The notes: generated by a model from the sequence alone, not told the origin. Shown: positions 1 through 10,327, numbered from the stretch's first letter. The stretch: DNA of 64,000 nucleotides from JARRNJ01 sp037385045 (GCA_037385045.1 JARRNJ010000002.1:16562-80561); one strand, 5' to 3'. Numbers and translations: made by a program.

Positions 1-1147
1 GCTCCATGTTGACGATGATGCCCTCGAACGGGTGGCGCCGGGTGGTGATGCCGCCGCGGTCATTGAAATACTGGAACTCGATCTGCTCGGTGCCGCTGCC
101 GTAGAGAATGACCCGGCGCTGTTGCTCGGTCAGGTCCTGGAACGGTGTCTCTATGTCGAATTCGTAATGATCCGCTAATGAACTGATCATCTGAAAGTAG
201 TAGGCTGTACGGCGGTCCCAACCGCGCACGGCGCCGCCGGCCAAGCTCAGCTGGGGATGGGCCACGACTCGCTGGGGATCGAAGAATTGTTTGATGCCCA
301 GGCCGTCGCACTCGGGACAGGCTCCCACGGGGTTATTGAAGGAAAACAGCCGCGGCGCCAACTCGGAAAGGGAGTATCCGCATTGGGGGCAGGCGAATTT
401 CGCTGAAAACAGCGTCTCGGGCTGGGATGGATCCTCCAGCGAGGCGACCACCGCCACGCCGTCGGCCAGGCGCAAGGCGGTTTCAAATGACTCGGCCAGG
501 CGCAATTCCAATCCCGGGCGTACCTTGAAACGGTCCACGACTGCTTCAATGGTGTGTTTTTGGTGCAGTTCCAATGGCGGGGGTTGGTCCAGGTCGACGA
601 GTTCGCCGTCGATGCGGGCGCGAATGAAACCTTGCGAGCGCAACTCCTCGAGCACGTGCACGTGCTCGCCCTTGCGTTCCTGCACCAGTGGTGCCAGCAG
701 CATCAGGCGGCTGCCTTCGGGCATGGCCAACACCTGATCGACCATCTGGCTGACTGTCTGTGCATCGAGATCGGTGCCGTGTTCCGGGCAGCGTGGCGTG
801 CCGGCGCGGGCGAAGAGCAGCCGCAGGTAGTCGTAGATCTCGGTGATGGTGCCGACGGTGGAACGCGGGTTGTGGGAAGTGGCTTTTTGTTCGATGGAAA
901 TGGCGGGCGACAGCCCTTCGATGTGGTCCACATCGGGCTTTTCCATCACCGCAAGGAACTGGCGGGCATAGGCAGACAGCGACTCGACATAGCGCCGCTG
1001 GCCTTCTGCGTAAATGGTGTCGAACGCCAGGGACGACTTGCCGGAGCCGGACAGCCCGGTGATGACGATCAGCCGGTCCCGCGGCAGGTCGAGATCGATG
1101 TTGCGCAGATTATGGGTGCGAGCGCCGCGTATGCGTATGGTATCCAT
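1..1147 (-). CDS. uvrA: UvrABC excinuclease subunit A, N-terminal part (cut by window edge)
   Basis: UvrA is the ABC-type ATPase that scans DNA for bulky lesions and loads UvrB in nucleotide excision repair. About 382 N-terminal residues are visible; the gene runs off the left edge, so the second ATPase half is not seen. The start ATG is at 1145-1147. The first Walker A motif GLSGSGKSS lies at residues 31-39, followed by SAYARQFL, a family hallmark, and a zinc-binding segment with [11 protein letters not shown] and CPECDGLG. It is divergent from the yajR-like gene across a 74-bp spacer. The uvrA-transporter-ssb arrangement is common in gammaproteobacteria. Identification is secure; only completeness is limited. 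Confidence 0.97.
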   Translation of the reverse strand, partial: MDTIRIRGARTHNLRNIDLDLPRDRLIVITGLSGSGKSSLAFDTIYAEGQRRYVESLSAYARQFLAVMEKPDVDHIEGLSPAISIEQKATSHNPRSTVGTITEIYDYLRLLFARAGTPRCPEHGTDLDAQTVSQMVDQVLAMPEGSRLMLLAPLVQERKGEHVHVLEELRSQGFIRARIDGELVDLDQPPPLELHQKHTIEAVVDRFKVRPGLELRLAESFETALRLADGVAVVASLEDPSQPETLFSAKFACPQCGYSLSELAPRLFSFNNPVGACPECDGLGIKQFFDPQRVVAHPQLSLAGGAVRGWDRRTAYYFQMISSLADHYEFDIETPFQDLTEQQRRVILYGSGTEQIEFQYFNDRGGITTRRHPFEGIIVNME

Positions 1148-1221
1148 GGATGTTTTTCGCAATCAGAGCAACCTGTTAATATACGCTGTCTCGGCAGCGT
1201 TAGGCAAAGGGAGAGCGACTG
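1148..1221. promoter_or_regulatory. divergent uvrA / yajR spacer with a degenerate LexA-like half site
   Basis: This AT-richer 74-bp spacer must hold the promoters of uvrA (leftward) and the transporter gene (rightward). Around 1171-1186 it contains CTG-N10-CTG, which has the spacing of a LexA box (CTG-N10-CAG) and an AT-rich centre but the wrong second half site. uvrA is SOS-controlled in many relatives, so the site is noted, but the mismatch makes it weak. A GGGAG ribosome-binding sequence sits at about 1209-1213, ahead of the TTG start at 1222. Confidence 0.3.
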
Positions 1222-2676
1222 TTGAATGCGTCAACCCCAAGTAACCGCAGTGGCATGACTGCAACCGAGCGCCGGGCGGCCATGTCCCTGTCGAGCATCT
1301 TCGCCCTGCGCATGCTCGGCCTGTTCATGATTTACCCCGTTTTTTCCGTCTACGCCCAGCATCTGCGCGGTGTGACGCCGACCACGATCGGGCTCGCGCT
1401 CGGCGCCTACGGCCTGACACAGGCGATTTTTCAGATTCCGTTCGGCATGTTTTCCGACCGGTTCGGGCGCAAATCCATTATTGCCATCGGCTTGTTGATC
1501 TTTGCCGTCGGCAGTGTCGTGGCCGCGGTCTCCACGTCCATCGACGGCGTGATCCTGGGCCGGATTATTCAGGGCGCCGGCGCTGTGGGCTCGGCGATAC
1601 TGGCCACGGCTGCCGACCTGACCCGGGAGGAGCATCGCACCAAGGCCATGGCGACGCTGGGAATGACCATCGGCTTCTCGTTTGCCGTGGCGCTGGTGCT
1701 GGGGCCGGTGCTGGACCGCTGGATCGGCGTGTCGGGCATCTTCTGGCTTACCGCGGTGTTGGCCCTGTGCGGTATCGGGGTCCTGTTGTTCGTGGTGCCG
1801 CAACCCACGCGGGTGCGGCTGCACCGGGACACCGAGCCGGTCCCCGCGCTGTTCAAGCGGGTGCTGACCGACGGCCAGCTGCTGCGCCTGGATTTCGGCA
1901 TTTTGGCCTTGCACGCCATCCTCACCGCCAGCTTTGTGGCGTTGCCCCTGGCCCTGCGCAACGCTGCCGGGCTCGACAGCCAGCATCAATGGTACTTGTA
2001 TCTGCCGGTGCTGGTGGTCTCGGTGTTCGCGATGGTTCCGTTCATCATCATGGCGGAGAAGCGCCGCAAGATGAAGTCGGTATTCCTCGGCGCCATTCTG
2101 GCCCTGGCGGGCTCCGAGCTGGCGTTGATGGAATGGCACGCCAACGTGGTCGGCATCGCTGTGGAGCTGACGGTGTTTTTCACCGCCTTCACTCTGATGG
2201 AGGCAACGTTGCCGTCGCTGATTTCGAAAGTGGCGCCGCCCGACAGTAAGGGTACCGCCATGGGCGTGTATTCCAGCTCGCAGTTCCTGGGGATCTTCAT
2301 CGGCGGCACGGTGGGCGGCTGGATCTACGGCCAGCACGGGCTCCACGGCGTGTTTGCCTTCACGGGCGTGGTGGCGCTGGTGTGGTTCCTGGTTGCCGCC
2401 AGCATGAAGAGCCCGCGGTTTCTCAACAGCTACCTGCTCAATGTCGGCACCATCAGCGAAAAGGACGCGTCACAGCTGGCGGTGCGCCTGACCCAGGTGC
2501 GGGGCGTGGCCGAAGCGGTGGTGGTGGCCGAGGATGGTATCGCCTACCTGAAGGTGGACGCCGGCTCCCTGGACGAGCCGGCCCTGCATGCCTTCTCCGC
2601 GGAACAAGAGTATGATGGCCCCGAAACCGTGGAATCGGGCGCAGTCAGTCATCCGAGCCCCGGGAGCAGCGTCTGA
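1222..2676 (+). CDS. yajR: YajR-type major facilitator superfamily transporter with C-terminal YAM domain
   Basis: A 12-helix drug:H+ antiporter-like MFS protein of the inner membrane. The N-terminal part has the family segments [24 protein letters not shown] and SDRFGRK (MFS motif A), then [13 protein letters not shown] and [12 protein letters not shown]. After the last helix a soluble tail (about residues 395-465) resembles the YAM domain of YajR, a ferredoxin-like fold; the tail distinguishes it from other MFS exporters. The predicted start is TTG at 1222, preceded by GGGAG; an in-frame ATG exists at 1255. Substrate is unknown in the family. It lies between uvrA (divergent) and ssb (79 bp downstream, same strand). 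Confidence 0.88.
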   Translation: MNASTPSNRSGMTATERRAAMSLSSIFALRMLGLFMIYPVFSVYAQHLRGVTPTTIGLALGAYGLTQAIFQIPFGMFSDRFGRKSIIAIGLLIFAVGSVVAAVSTSIDGVILGRIIQGAGAVGSAILATAADLTREEHRTKAMATLGMTIGFSFAVALVLGPVLDRWIGVSGIFWLTAVLALCGIGVLLFVVPQPTRVRLHRDTEPVPALFKRVLTDGQLLRLDFGILALHAILTASFVALPLALRNAAGLDSQHQWYLYLPVLVVSVFAMVPFIIMAEKRRKMKSVFLGAILALAGSELALMEWHANVVGIAVELTVFFTAFTLMEATLPSLISKVAPPDSKGTAMGVYSSSQFLGIFIGGTVGGWIYGQHGLHGVFAFTGVVALVWFLVAASMKSPRFLNSYLLNVGTISEKDASQLAVRLTQVRGVAEAVVVAEDGIAYLKVDAGSLDEPALHAFSAEQEYDGPETVESGAVSHPSPGSSV

Positions 2677-2755
2677 CGCGCGCCCGGCGCCAAACGGCTC
2701 GACGGAACCGGGCCGATCGTGTTGTCACACCGATGATCGAAAGGGAGACGAAAGT

Positions 2756-3217
2756 ATGGCAAGGGGAGTAAACAAAGTCATTCTGATCGGGAATCTGGGC
2801 AGAGACCCGGAAATCCGCTATATGCCCAGTGGGGCGGCGGTGGCCAATGTCGCCTTGGCGACCAGCGAACAGTGGAAGGACAAGCAGACCGGCGAGACCC
2901 AGGAGCGCACCGAGTGGCATACCGTGGTGTTCTTCAACCGGCTGGCGGAGATCGTCGGCGAATACCTGAAGAAGGGCTCCCAGGTCTACGTGGAGGGCAG
3001 CCTGCGCACCCGCAAGTGGCAGGACAAGAGCGGCAACGACCGCTATAGCACTGAAATCGTGGCCAGTGAGATGCAGATGCTGGGCGGCCGCGGCGGCGGT
3101 GGTGGCGGTGGTTCCAACTATGGCCAGTCCCAAGGCGGACAGCGCAGCAGCGCCGCTCCATCCGCTCCGGCTCCTGCCGACGGTCCCGAAGAGTTTGACG
3201 ACGACATACCGTTCTAG
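2756..3217 (+). CDS. ssb: single-stranded DNA-binding protein
   Basis: SSB coats single-stranded DNA in replication, recombination and repair, and recruits partner proteins through its C-terminal tip. The 153-residue product starts [19 protein letters not shown] and has an OB fold to about residue 112. A Gly-rich linker with a run of seven glycines follows, then a Gln/Ser/Pro/Ala linker and the acidic tip EEFDDDIPF, the classical partner-binding peptide. The ATG at 2756 is preceded by AAGGGAGACGAAAGT, a good ribosome-binding site; an upstream in-frame extension to 2588 overlaps yajR and lacks SSB homology. The downstream spacer of 236 bp leads to the nucleotide-sugar block. Confidence 0.98.
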   Translation: MARGVNKVILIGNLGRDPEIRYMPSGAAVANVALATSEQWKDKQTGETQERTEWHTVVFFNRLAEIVGEYLKKGSQVYVEGSLRTRKWQDKSGNDRYSTEIVASEMQMLGGRGGGGGGGSNYGQSQGGQRSSAAPSAPAPADGPEEFDDDIPF

Positions 3218-3453
3218 CGCGGCGTCCCGGCGCCCGCATCATTCCGACTCGCCGTTTTGCACCGGATGAGGTGGCCGGTCCGGGCGGCTGCTGGTACAGT
3301 CCCGGACCAGGCGGATACTGGCCTTAAAGGGTTGTCAGGCGCGCGCCGCTACATGATCAGAAGCGCGCTGCACGAGCGCACAGGCCGAATCTGGAACCCG
3401 GCGCGGCGGGCCGATCCGGGTGGCGCGGCCATCATTCGAAAACGGGGGGCTCA
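3218..3453. other. spacer between ssb and manC, nothing recognised
   Basis: These 236 bp separate the DNA-repair genes from the nucleotide-sugar genes. No convincing gene, terminator with a T-run or strong promoter was seen. The promoter for manC is expected here. Confidence 0.4.
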
Positions 3454-4884
3454 ATGCTGATTCCGGTAATTCTCTCCGGTGGCGCGGGCACGCGGCTGTG
3501 GCCCGTTTCCCGCGAGGCGCATCCGAAGCCGTTCATGCGGCTGCCCGACGGCCAGAGTCTGTTGCAGAAGACCCTCGGCCGCGCCCTGTGTCTCGACGAA
3601 GTCGGCAGCATCCTCACGGTTACCAATCGCGACTACTATTTTCAGACCCGCGACGAGTTCGCCGGCGTGGCACCGGGCGAAGAGGCGCGTTTCGAATATA
3701 TGCTGGAACCGCGCGGGCGCAATACCGCGCCGGCCATCGCCATGGCGGCGCTGTATCTGCGCGAGCGCCTCGACGATGCGCAGATGCTGGTGCTGCCGGC
3801 GGATCACGTGATTGCCGACCTCGAGGCGTTTGCCCGTGCCGTGGCCGAAGGCCGGCGCCTGGCTGCCGGCGGGTACCTGGTGACTTTCGGCATCCAGCCC
3901 AACCGGCCGGAAACGGGTTACGGCTACATCGAACAGGGCGCGGCGATTCCCGGAGGCGGCGCCGACGGGTTCGGCGTCGCCCGGTTCGTGGAAAAGCCGG
4001 ACTCACAGACGGCGCAGCAATACCTGGATTCAGGGCGTTTTCTCTGGAATGCCGGCATGTTCTGCTTCGCGCCGGAGACGCTTCTGCGGGCTCTGGAGGC
4101 CCACGCCCCGGCGGTATTCGAGCAGGCCCAGGCCTGCTGGCAGGCCACCGCCACCGACATCGCGCCGCTGGAACTCGACACGGCCTCGTTCGCCGCCATG
4201 GAACCGATCTCGATTGATTATGCAGTAATGGAGAAGGCCGACAACGTTGCCGTGGTGGCCGGCAGCTTCGATTGGAGCGATCTGGGCTCGTGGGCCTCGG
4301 TGAGCGAACTGGTGGAAGTGGACGAGTCGGGCAATCGCATCAGCGGTGAGGCCGTGCTCATGGACAGCAGCAATTGCTTTGTCCATAGCGAAGACCGCCT
4401 GGTAGCGGCGCTGGGGCTTGACGACCTGGTGATCGTCGATACCCCCGATGCCCTGTTGGTTGCCGACCGGGAGCGGGTCCAGGACGTGAAGAAGGTGGTG
4501 GAGCGGCTGAAGGCCGACGGGCACGAGGCCTACCGGTTTCACCGCACGGTGCACCGACCGTGGGGCACCTACACGGTGCTCGAGGAAGGCGAGCGGTTCA
4601 AGATCAAGCGCATCGTGGTCAAGCCCGGTGCGGCGCTGTCGCTGCAGATGCACCACCACCGCAGCGAACACTGGATCGTGGTGTCCGGAACCGCCGAAGT
4701 GGTGAACGGCGACGACAGCTACCTGGTACGCACCAACGAGTCCACCTACGTTCCCGCGGGCAACGCCCACCGGCTCGTGAATCCCGGCATCCTCGACCTG
4801 GTGATGATCGAGGTGCAAAGCGGCGAATATCTGGGCGAGGACGACATCGTTCGCTTTGAGGACCGCTACGGACGCAAGAGTTAA
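3454..4884 (+). CDS. manC: mannose-1-phosphate guanylyltransferase / mannose-6-phosphate isomerase (bifunctional)
   Basis: This 476-residue enzyme of the ManC/AlgA/CpsB type makes GDP-mannose from mannose-1-phosphate and GTP and, through its C-terminal cupin domain, interconverts mannose-6-P and fructose-6-P. The nucleotidyltransferase signature GGAGTRLWPVSREAHPKPF is at residues 9-27 and a FVEKP motif is near residue 178. The cupin (about 360-470) contains MHHHRSEHW and YVPAGNAHRL. GDP-mannose feeds exopolysaccharide, O-antigen or GDP-fucose synthesis. It is the first gene of a nucleotide-sugar block and is 77 bp upstream of galE. No phosphomannomutase gene lies in the window. Confidence 0.95.
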   Translation: MLIPVILSGGAGTRLWPVSREAHPKPFMRLPDGQSLLQKTLGRALCLDEVGSILTVTNRDYYFQTRDEFAGVAPGEEARFEYMLEPRGRNTAPAIAMAALYLRERLDDAQMLVLPADHVIADLEAFARAVAEGRRLAAGGYLVTFGIQPNRPETGYGYIEQGAAIPGGGADGFGVARFVEKPDSQTAQQYLDSGRFLWNAGMFCFAPETLLRALEAHAPAVFEQAQACWQATATDIAPLELDTASFAAMEPISIDYAVMEKADNVAVVAGSFDWSDLGSWASVSELVEVDESGNRISGEAVLMDSSNCFVHSEDRLVAALGLDDLVIVDTPDALLVADRERVQDVKKVVERLKADGHEAYRFHRTVHRPWGTYTVLEEGERFKIKRIVVKPGAALSLQMHHHRSEHWIVVSGTAEVVNGDDSYLVRTNESTYVPAGNAHRLVNPGILDLVMIEVQSGEYLGEDDIVRFEDRYGRKS

Positions 4885-4961
4885 CCCGGGGCGCAACCGG
4901 CCCGTCGGCTGCGGCCGCTCTATCTGCGTGGTGTGGGCTTCAGGATCGATAAGGATTCGTT

Positions 4962-5936
4962 GTGAAGAAAATTTTGGTGGTAGGCGGCGCGGGCTATATC
5001 GGCTCCCACATGGTCAAGGTCCTGTTGGATGCCGGACATCAGGTGGTGACGTTGGACAATCTGTCCACCGGGTTCCGGGATGCGGTGCTCGGTGGTGAAT
5101 TCGTCGAAGGTGATATCGCCGACAAGGCGCTGCTCGACGAACTGCTGCCGAGCCACAACTTCGACGCCGTGATGCATTTCGCCGCCTACATCCAGGTCGG
5201 CGAGTCGGTGGAGAATCCGGGCAAGTACTACACCAACAACGTCGCCAATACTCTGAATCTGCTCAATGCCATGGTGCGCCACGGCGTCAACCATTTCATT
5301 TTCTCGTCGACCGCGGCCATTTTCGGCGAACCGCAATACCTGCCCGTGGACGAGGCGCATCCAAAGGCACCGATCAATCCCTACGGCACCAGCAAGTGGA
5401 TGGTGGAGCAGATACTGGCCGATTTCGACCGGGCTTATGACCTGCGCTCTGTGTGTCTGCGATATTTCAATGCCGCCGGCGCCGAGCCGGAGGGGCTGCT
5501 CGGCTGGCGCTATGACGGCGTCACCAACCTGATACCGGTGGTGCTGAAAGTCGCCGCCGGGCGGCGTCCCAACGTCACCGTGTTCGGGCGCGACTACGAC
5601 ACCGCGGACGGTACCGGCGTGCGCGACTACATTCATGTGATGGATCTGTGCGACGCGCATCTGCTGGCCCTGCAGCGGATGTGGGCCGGCGGCGGCAGCG
5701 ATGTGTTCAATCTGGGCAACGGCCATGGCTTCTCGGTGCAGCAGGTTATCGACGCGGCACGCAAAGCCAGCGGCCGCGACATCGCCGTCGAGGAAGGCCC
5801 GCGGCGGCCGGGCGATCCGGCGACCCTGGTGGCGGACTCGACGCGCGCCCGCGAGATCCTCGGCTGGCTCCCGCGCTTCGGAGACCTGGACACTATTGTC
5901 GCCCACGCGTGGAACTGGGAGTTGCGTCGGCCGTGA
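4962..5936 (+). CDS. galE: UDP-glucose 4-epimerase
   Basis: A 324-residue extended short-chain dehydrogenase that interconverts UDP-glucose and UDP-galactose using bound NAD. The Rossmann motif GGAGYIGSH is at residues 8-16, the catalytic Ser of FSSTAAIFG and the YxxxK motif in NPYGTSKWMVEQ follow, and NPYGTSK plus RYFNAAGA are typical of GalE. The start is GTG at 4962, preceded by AAGGA at 4951-4955. It sits between manC and the dTDP-rhamnose genes, which suggests UDP-galactose supply for a surface polysaccharide. A closely related epimerase acting on another UDP-sugar cannot be excluded from sequence alone. Confidence 0.92.
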   Translation: MKKILVVGGAGYIGSHMVKVLLDAGHQVVTLDNLSTGFRDAVLGGEFVEGDIADKALLDELLPSHNFDAVMHFAAYIQVGESVENPGKYYTNNVANTLNLLNAMVRHGVNHFIFSSTAAIFGEPQYLPVDEAHPKAPINPYGTSKWMVEQILADFDRAYDLRSVCLRYFNAAGAEPEGLLGWRYDGVTNLIPVVLKVAAGRRPNVTVFGRDYDTADGTGVRDYIHVMDLCDAHLLALQRMWAGGGSDVFNLGNGHGFSVQQVIDAARKASGRDIAVEEGPRRPGDPATLVADSTRAREILGWLPRFGDLDTIVAHAWNWELRRP

Positions 5937-6074
5937 TCGTTGCCGGTGGGCGCCGCGGCGGCAAGCCGTCCTCCATTTCCCAAGCCAACGTGTGCTAAAG
6001 TGATTGAGCGGCAACTGTCGTCGGCGCCGCCCGCAAGGGCAGGGGCCGGCGAACGCGGTCAGGGCAGGCCCTTC

Positions 6075-7154
6075 ATGGACAACAAGACAATCCTGGTTAC
6101 CGGCGGCGCCGGTTTTATCGGCTCGGCGCTGGTGCGCCATTTGATCCGCGAAACCGACCATCGGGTCGTGAACGTCGACAAGCTCACCTACGCCGGCAAT
6201 CCCGCCTCGGTGGCCGAGGCGGCATCGAGTCCGCGCTACCGGTTCGAGCAGGCGGATATCTGCGATCGGCCGGCCATGGAACGCATATTTGGCGAGCACC
6301 AGCCCGATGCGGTGCTGCATCTGGCGGCCGAATCCCATGTGGACCGTTCCATCGACAGTGCGGCCGCGTTCATCAACACCAATATCATCGGCACCTATAC
6401 GCTGCTGGAGACGGCGCTGGCGTACTGGGCCGGCCTGAGCGCGGACCGTCGACGCCGGTTTCGCTTTCATCATGTTTCCACCGACGAGGTGTACGGCTCG
6501 CTCGGCTCCCAGGGTCTGTTTGCCGAAGACAGCCCCTACCAGCCCAACTCCCCGTACTCGGCCAGCAAGGCGTCCTCGGATCATCTTGTCCGCGCCTGGC
6601 ACCACACTTACGGGCTGCCGGTGGTTACCACCAATTGCTCCAACAACTACGGTCCCTACCAGTTTCCGGAAAAGCTCATCCCGCTGATGATCATCAACGG
6701 TCAGGCCGGCAAGCCCCTGCCCATATACGGCCGCGGCGAGAACGTGCGCGACTGGCTGTTCGTGGGCGACCACGTGCGTGCGCTGCTGACGGTGCTGGAG
6801 CATGGCGTGGCGGGCGAGGTCTACAATATCGGCGGCAATACGGAAAAGACCAACCGGGAGGTGGTCGAGGCGGTTTGCCTGCTGCTCGACGATCTGCTGC
6901 CCGATTCCCCGCACCGCCCCCACGCCTCTCTGATCACCTATGTCCAGGACCGCCCCGGACACGACCTGCGGTACGCCATCGATGCGGGCAAGATCCGGCG
7001 CGAGCTGGGTTGGACGCCGGCGGAAACGTTTGCCTCCGGCCTGCGCAAGACGGTGCAGTGGTATCTGGCGCGTCGCGACTGGTGGCAGCCCATCCTCGAC
7101 GGCGTGTACCAGGGTCAGCGCCTCGGTGCACGCAGTGCCCGGGCGGCGGAATGA
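6075..7154 (+). CDS. rfbB: dTDP-glucose 4,6-dehydratase
   Basis: Second step of dTDP-L-rhamnose synthesis: dTDP-glucose to dTDP-4-keto-6-deoxyglucose. The 359-residue product begins [19 protein letters not shown], with the NAD-binding GGAGFIGS motif. The catalytic region contains [11 protein letters not shown] (TDE triad) and [13 protein letters not shown] (YxxxK). [15 protein letters not shown] is typical of RfbB. The ATG at 6075 is preferred over upstream in-frame codons back to 5940 because homology begins there. rfbA follows after 16 bp, so the two are co-transcribed. Confidence 0.97.
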   Translation: MDNKTILVTGGAGFIGSALVRHLIRETDHRVVNVDKLTYAGNPASVAEAASSPRYRFEQADICDRPAMERIFGEHQPDAVLHLAAESHVDRSIDSAAAFINTNIIGTYTLLETALAYWAGLSADRRRRFRFHHVSTDEVYGSLGSQGLFAEDSPYQPNSPYSASKASSDHLVRAWHHTYGLPVVTTNCSNNYGPYQFPEKLIPLMIINGQAGKPLPIYGRGENVRDWLFVGDHVRALLTVLEHGVAGEVYNIGGNTEKTNREVVEAVCLLLDDLLPDSPHRPHASLITYVQDRPGHDLRYAIDAGKIRRELGWTPAETFASGLRKTVQWYLARRDWWQPILDGVYQGQRLGARSARAAE

Positions 7155-7170
7155 AAGTGAAGCAAAGCCC

Positions 7171-8049
7171 ATGACAGCGCGCAAAGGGATCATACTGGCC
7201 GGCGGCAGCGGCACCCGGCTGTACCCGGTTACCCAGGTGGTCAGCAAACAGCTGTTGCCGGTGTACGACAAGCCCATGGTGTATTACCCCCTGAGCACCC
7301 TGATGTTGGCCGGCATTCGTGAGATCCTGGTGATATCCACCCCGGATGACACGCCGCGTTTCCGGCAGTTGCTGGGGGACGGCGGCCAATGGGGACTGGC
7401 GATCGACTACGCCGTCCAACCGGTCCCGGAAGGTTTGGCGCAGGCGTTTCTGATCGGGCGGGAATTCATCGGCAATGACGCCTGCGCCCTGGTACTGGGC
7501 GACAACATCTTCTTCGGCCATGACCTGATCGCGTTGCTGCGGCGCGCCGTCGACCGTGAACAGGGTGCCAGCGTGTTCGCGTACCCAGTGGCCGATCCGC
7601 AGCGCTACGGTGTGGTCGAGTTCGACCGCAACCACCGTGCGGTGAGCCTGGAAGAGAAACCGCAACGGCCCAAGTCACGCTTTGCGGTGACCGGACTTTA
7701 CTTCTACGACAATGACGTCGTTTCCATTGCCGCCGACCTGCGCCCGTCGGCCCGGGGCGAACTGGAGATCACCGATGTCAATCGCCGCTATCTGGAGGCC
7801 GGCCGGCTCACCGTGGAACTGATGGGCCGGGGCATGGCCTGGCTCGACACCGGAACCCATGAGACGTTGATGGAGGCCTCCGCGTTCATCGAGACCATCG
7901 AGCGCCGTCAGGGGCTGAAGATCGCCTGCCCGGAGGAGGTGGCCTACCGGGCCGGTTACATCGACGCCGAGCAGGTGGCCGCGCTGGCGGAGCCGCTGAG
8001 AAAGAACGGCTACGGCCAATATTTGCTACAAATACTGGAAGAGGGCTGA
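7171..8049 (+). CDS. rfbA: glucose-1-phosphate thymidylyltransferase
   Basis: First enzyme of dTDP-L-rhamnose synthesis: glucose-1-phosphate plus dTTP to dTDP-glucose. The product has 292 residues, the usual RfbA length. [19 protein letters not shown] at the N-terminus is the nucleotide-binding signature, followed by [19 protein letters not shown] and [12 protein letters not shown] at 7171 is preferred because RfbA homology starts at [12 protein letters not shown]. The stop overlaps the rfbC start by one base (TGATG at 8047-8051), indicating translational coupling. Confidence 0.98.
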   Translation: MTARKGIILAGGSGTRLYPVTQVVSKQLLPVYDKPMVYYPLSTLMLAGIREILVISTPDDTPRFRQLLGDGGQWGLAIDYAVQPVPEGLAQAFLIGREFIGNDACALVLGDNIFFGHDLIALLRRAVDREQGASVFAYPVADPQRYGVVEFDRNHRAVSLEEKPQRPKSRFAVTGLYFYDNDVVSIAADLRPSARGELEITDVNRRYLEAGRLTVELMGRGMAWLDTGTHETLMEASAFIETIERRQGLKIACPEEVAYRAGYIDAEQVAALAEPLRKNGYGQYLLQILEEG

Positions 8050-8594
8050 TGCGAGCCGAGGCGAGCAGCATCCCGGATATCGTTGTCTTCGAGCCGCAGG
8101 TGTTCGGCGACGCGCGGGGCTATTTTTTTGAAAGCTATAATCAGGCGCGCCTGGGTGACGCCATTGGCCGCGACGTGCGCTTCGTGCAGGACAACCAGTC
8201 CGGCTCGGCCCGCGGCGTGCTGCGCGGCCTGCATTATCAGATCCGACAGCCTCAGGCCAAGCTGGTGCGGGTCCTCAGCGGCGAGATCTTCGATGTGGCG
8301 GTGGATATCCGGCGCAGTTCGCCCCACTTCGGGCACTGGGTGGGTATCATGCTGTCGGCGGAAAACCGGCGCCAGCTGTGGATTCCCGAGGGGTTCGCCC
8401 ACGGTTTTTGCGTGTTGTCCGATTTTGCCGAGGTCCTGTACAAGGCTTCGGATTTCTATGCGCCGGAGCATGAACGTTGCATCCGCTGGGATGATCCCCG
8501 GTTGGCCATCGACTGGCCCTTGGATGGGGCGCCGCTGGTTTCGGAAAAGGACCGGCAGGGGGCGGAATTCGGCGCCGCCGAAGTGTTCCCATGA
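8049..8594 (+). CDS. rfbC: dTDP-4-dehydrorhamnose 3,5-epimerase
   Basis: Third enzyme of dTDP-L-rhamnose synthesis, a cupin-fold homodimer that epimerises C3 and C5 of dTDP-4-keto-6-deoxyglucose. The 181-residue protein contains the signature RGVLRGLHYQ with the catalytic His, the barrel segment WVGIMLSAENRRQLWIPEG and FAHGFCVLSD. It overlaps rfbA by one base and rfbD by four (ATGA at 8591-8594). Confidence 0.98.
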   Translation: MRAEASSIPDIVVFEPQVFGDARGYFFESYNQARLGDAIGRDVRFVQDNQSGSARGVLRGLHYQIRQPQAKLVRVLSGEIFDVAVDIRRSSPHFGHWVGIMLSAENRRQLWIPEGFAHGFCVLSDFAEVLYKASDFYAPEHERCIRWDDPRLAIDWPLDGAPLVSEKDRQGAEFGAAEVFP

Positions 8595-9478
8595 GCCGTA
8601 TTCTGCTGTTCGGCTGCAATGGGCAGGTGGGGTGGGCCCTGGCCCGGCGGCTGCAGCGCGACTTTCCTCTGACGGCGCTGGACTCCGCCGACGCGGACTT
8701 CACCCGGCCCGAGGAATTGCGCGCCGTGGTGCGGGCGGCACAACCGCAGGTGATCATCAACGCTGCCGCCTACACGGCGGTGGATCAGGCGGAAGACAAC
8801 GCCGAGGCGGCGCTGGCGGTCAACGCCCGGGCCCCGGCGGTGCTGGCCGAGGCGGCCCGAGGCGCTGGCGCGTTGCTGGTGCATTACTCCACCGACTACG
8901 TGTTCGACGGCACCAAAGGTTCGCCCTACACCGAGGACGATCCGCCGTCGCCCCTGGGTGTATATGGACGCAGCAAACTGGAAGGTGATCTGGCGATTCA
9001 GGAGTCGGGCGCGGCTTACCTGATTTTTCGCACCCAATGGGTGTACGGTCTGCGGGGCCGGAACTTTCTGCTGACCATGCAGCGCCTGTTGCGGGAGCGC
9101 CGGGAGGTGCGGGTGGTGGGTGACCAGTTCGGCGCGCCAACCTGGTGCGGGGCGATTGCCGCCGCCAGTGCGGCGATCCTGTCGGGCGCCGGCGACGATG
9201 CGGCGGCAACGCTCGGCGGCCATAGCGGGCTCTACAATATGACCTGCGGCGGCGAGACGTCCTGGTATGGTTTTGCCGCGGCGATCCGGGACCGCATGGC
9301 CGCTGCCGGCGAGCCGGTGGCACGGCTGGAATCCATTGCCAGTGCCGAGTACCCGACCCGGGCAGCGCGGCCGGCTCATGCGGTGCTGGACAACACGCGC
9401 CTGGCCGAGACATTCGGCATCGGGCTGCCCGATTGGCTGGAGGCGCTGGACACCGCCCTGGCCGGGGCTCAGGATTGA
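8591..9478 (+). CDS. rfbD: dTDP-4-dehydrorhamnose reductase
   Basis: Final step of dTDP-L-rhamnose synthesis, NAD(P)H-dependent reduction of the 4-keto group. The 295-residue product has an atypical-spaced Rossmann motif FGCNGQVGWAL near the N-terminus, INAAAYTAVDQAE, HYSTDYVFDG and the YxxxK motif in GVYGRSKLEGD, all characteristic of RfbD. It completes a full rfbBACD set. The adenylylsulfate kinase gene follows after 63 bp on the same strand. Confidence 0.97.
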   Translation: MSRILLFGCNGQVGWALARRLQRDFPLTALDSADADFTRPEELRAVVRAAQPQVIINAAAYTAVDQAEDNAEAALAVNARAPAVLAEAARGAGALLVHYSTDYVFDGTKGSPYTEDDPPSPLGVYGRSKLEGDLAIQESGAAYLIFRTQWVYGLRGRNFLLTMQRLLRERREVRVVGDQFGAPTWCGAIAAASAAILSGAGDDAAATLGGHSGLYNMTCGGETSWYGFAAAIRDRMAAAGEPVARLESIASAEYPTRAARPAHAVLDNTRLAETFGIGLPDWLEALDTALAGAQD

Positions 9479-9541
9479 GGGCCAGCCGCCGATGCAGTGA
9501 TGGGCGCGCCAGGGCCGCGGTGCAGGAACAGGGGATTACAA

Positions 9542-10156
9542 ATGGGCAAGAGCACGAATGTGGTTTGGCATCACGCCACGGTGACCCGGGAGCGGCGTGA
9601 GGCGCTGAACCGTCACAAGGCAGCAGTACTGTGGTTCACCGGCCTCTCGGGGGCCGGCAAGTCGACCCTGGCCCACGCAGTGGAGGAACATCTGCACCAG
9701 GGCGGGTGCCGTACCTTCGTGTTCGACGGCGATAACGTGCGCCACGGCCTGTGCTCTGACCTGGGGTTTTCGGCCGAGGACCGCTCTGAGAACCTGCGGC
9801 GGGTCGGAGAGATGGTGAAGCTGTTTCTCGAGGCCGGGGTGGTGTCCCTGACCGCCTTTATTTCGCCGTTTGCCGACGATCGTGAGCGGGTGCGCACTTT
9901 GGTGCCCCACGGCGATTTCATCGAGATTTACTGCCGTTGTCCCATCGAGGTCTGTGAGGAGCGCGACGTCAAGGGCCTGTACCGCCGGGCGCGCGCCGGG
10001 GAGATTCCTGAATTCACCGGGATTTCATCACCTTATGAAGAACCTCTGAATCCCGAGCTGGTGGTCGACACTGCCGGCCAGCCACTCGACGCTTGTGTGA
10101 CCCAGGTGTTGGACCTGCTGCGTGTCCGCGGGGTGCTGCCGGCGGCCCAGAATTGA
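9542..10156 (+). CDS. cysC: adenylylsulfate (APS) kinase
   Basis: Phosphorylates APS to PAPS, the sulfate donor used by sulfotransferases and by PAPS reductase. The 204-residue protein has the P-loop GLSGAGKST at residues 34-42, [24 protein letters not shown] and LTAFISPF with the serine phosphorylated in the catalytic cycle, then a C-terminal [16 protein letters not shown] at 9542 is preceded by AGGGG; an in-frame start at 9497 adds residues without homology. No sulfurylase (cysDN or sat) or sulfotransferase gene is adjacent. The position next to nucleotide-sugar genes suggests, as inference, PAPS for polysaccharide sulfation rather than assimilation. Confidence 0.95.
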   Translation: MGKSTNVVWHHATVTRERREALNRHKAAVLWFTGLSGAGKSTLAHAVEEHLHQGGCRTFVFDGDNVRHGLCSDLGFSAEDRSENLRRVGEMVKLFLEAGVVSLTAFISPFADDRERVRTLVPHGDFIEIYCRCPIEVCEERDVKGLYRRARAGEIPEFTGISSPYEEPLNPELVVDTAGQPLDACVTQVLDLLRVRGVLPAAQN

Positions 10157-10327
10157 GAGTCCCGTTCTTTTGCGCCGTCCGGATGCGGGCCGCTGGGCCC
10201 GGTGGCGAGGCCCGCTGCCGACCGTGAGCGCGCCTTGCGGTGCCGTCGCCCGCGCGCCCGTAACTGGTAATTTTCCAGCGGAAGTAGTATGTTAGCCGAC
10301 CCGATCGGTTAACACAGACAGGACTGG

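Noticed and set aside
1171..1186. LexA/SOS box upstream of uvrA
   Set aside because: Spacing and AT-rich centre fit, but the second half site is CTG instead of CAG, so it is listed only as a weak possibility.
5940..6074. N-terminal extension of rfbB back to 5940
   Set aside because: The added 45 residues are Ala/Arg/Gly-rich without RfbB similarity, and homology starts sharply at [11 protein letters not shown].
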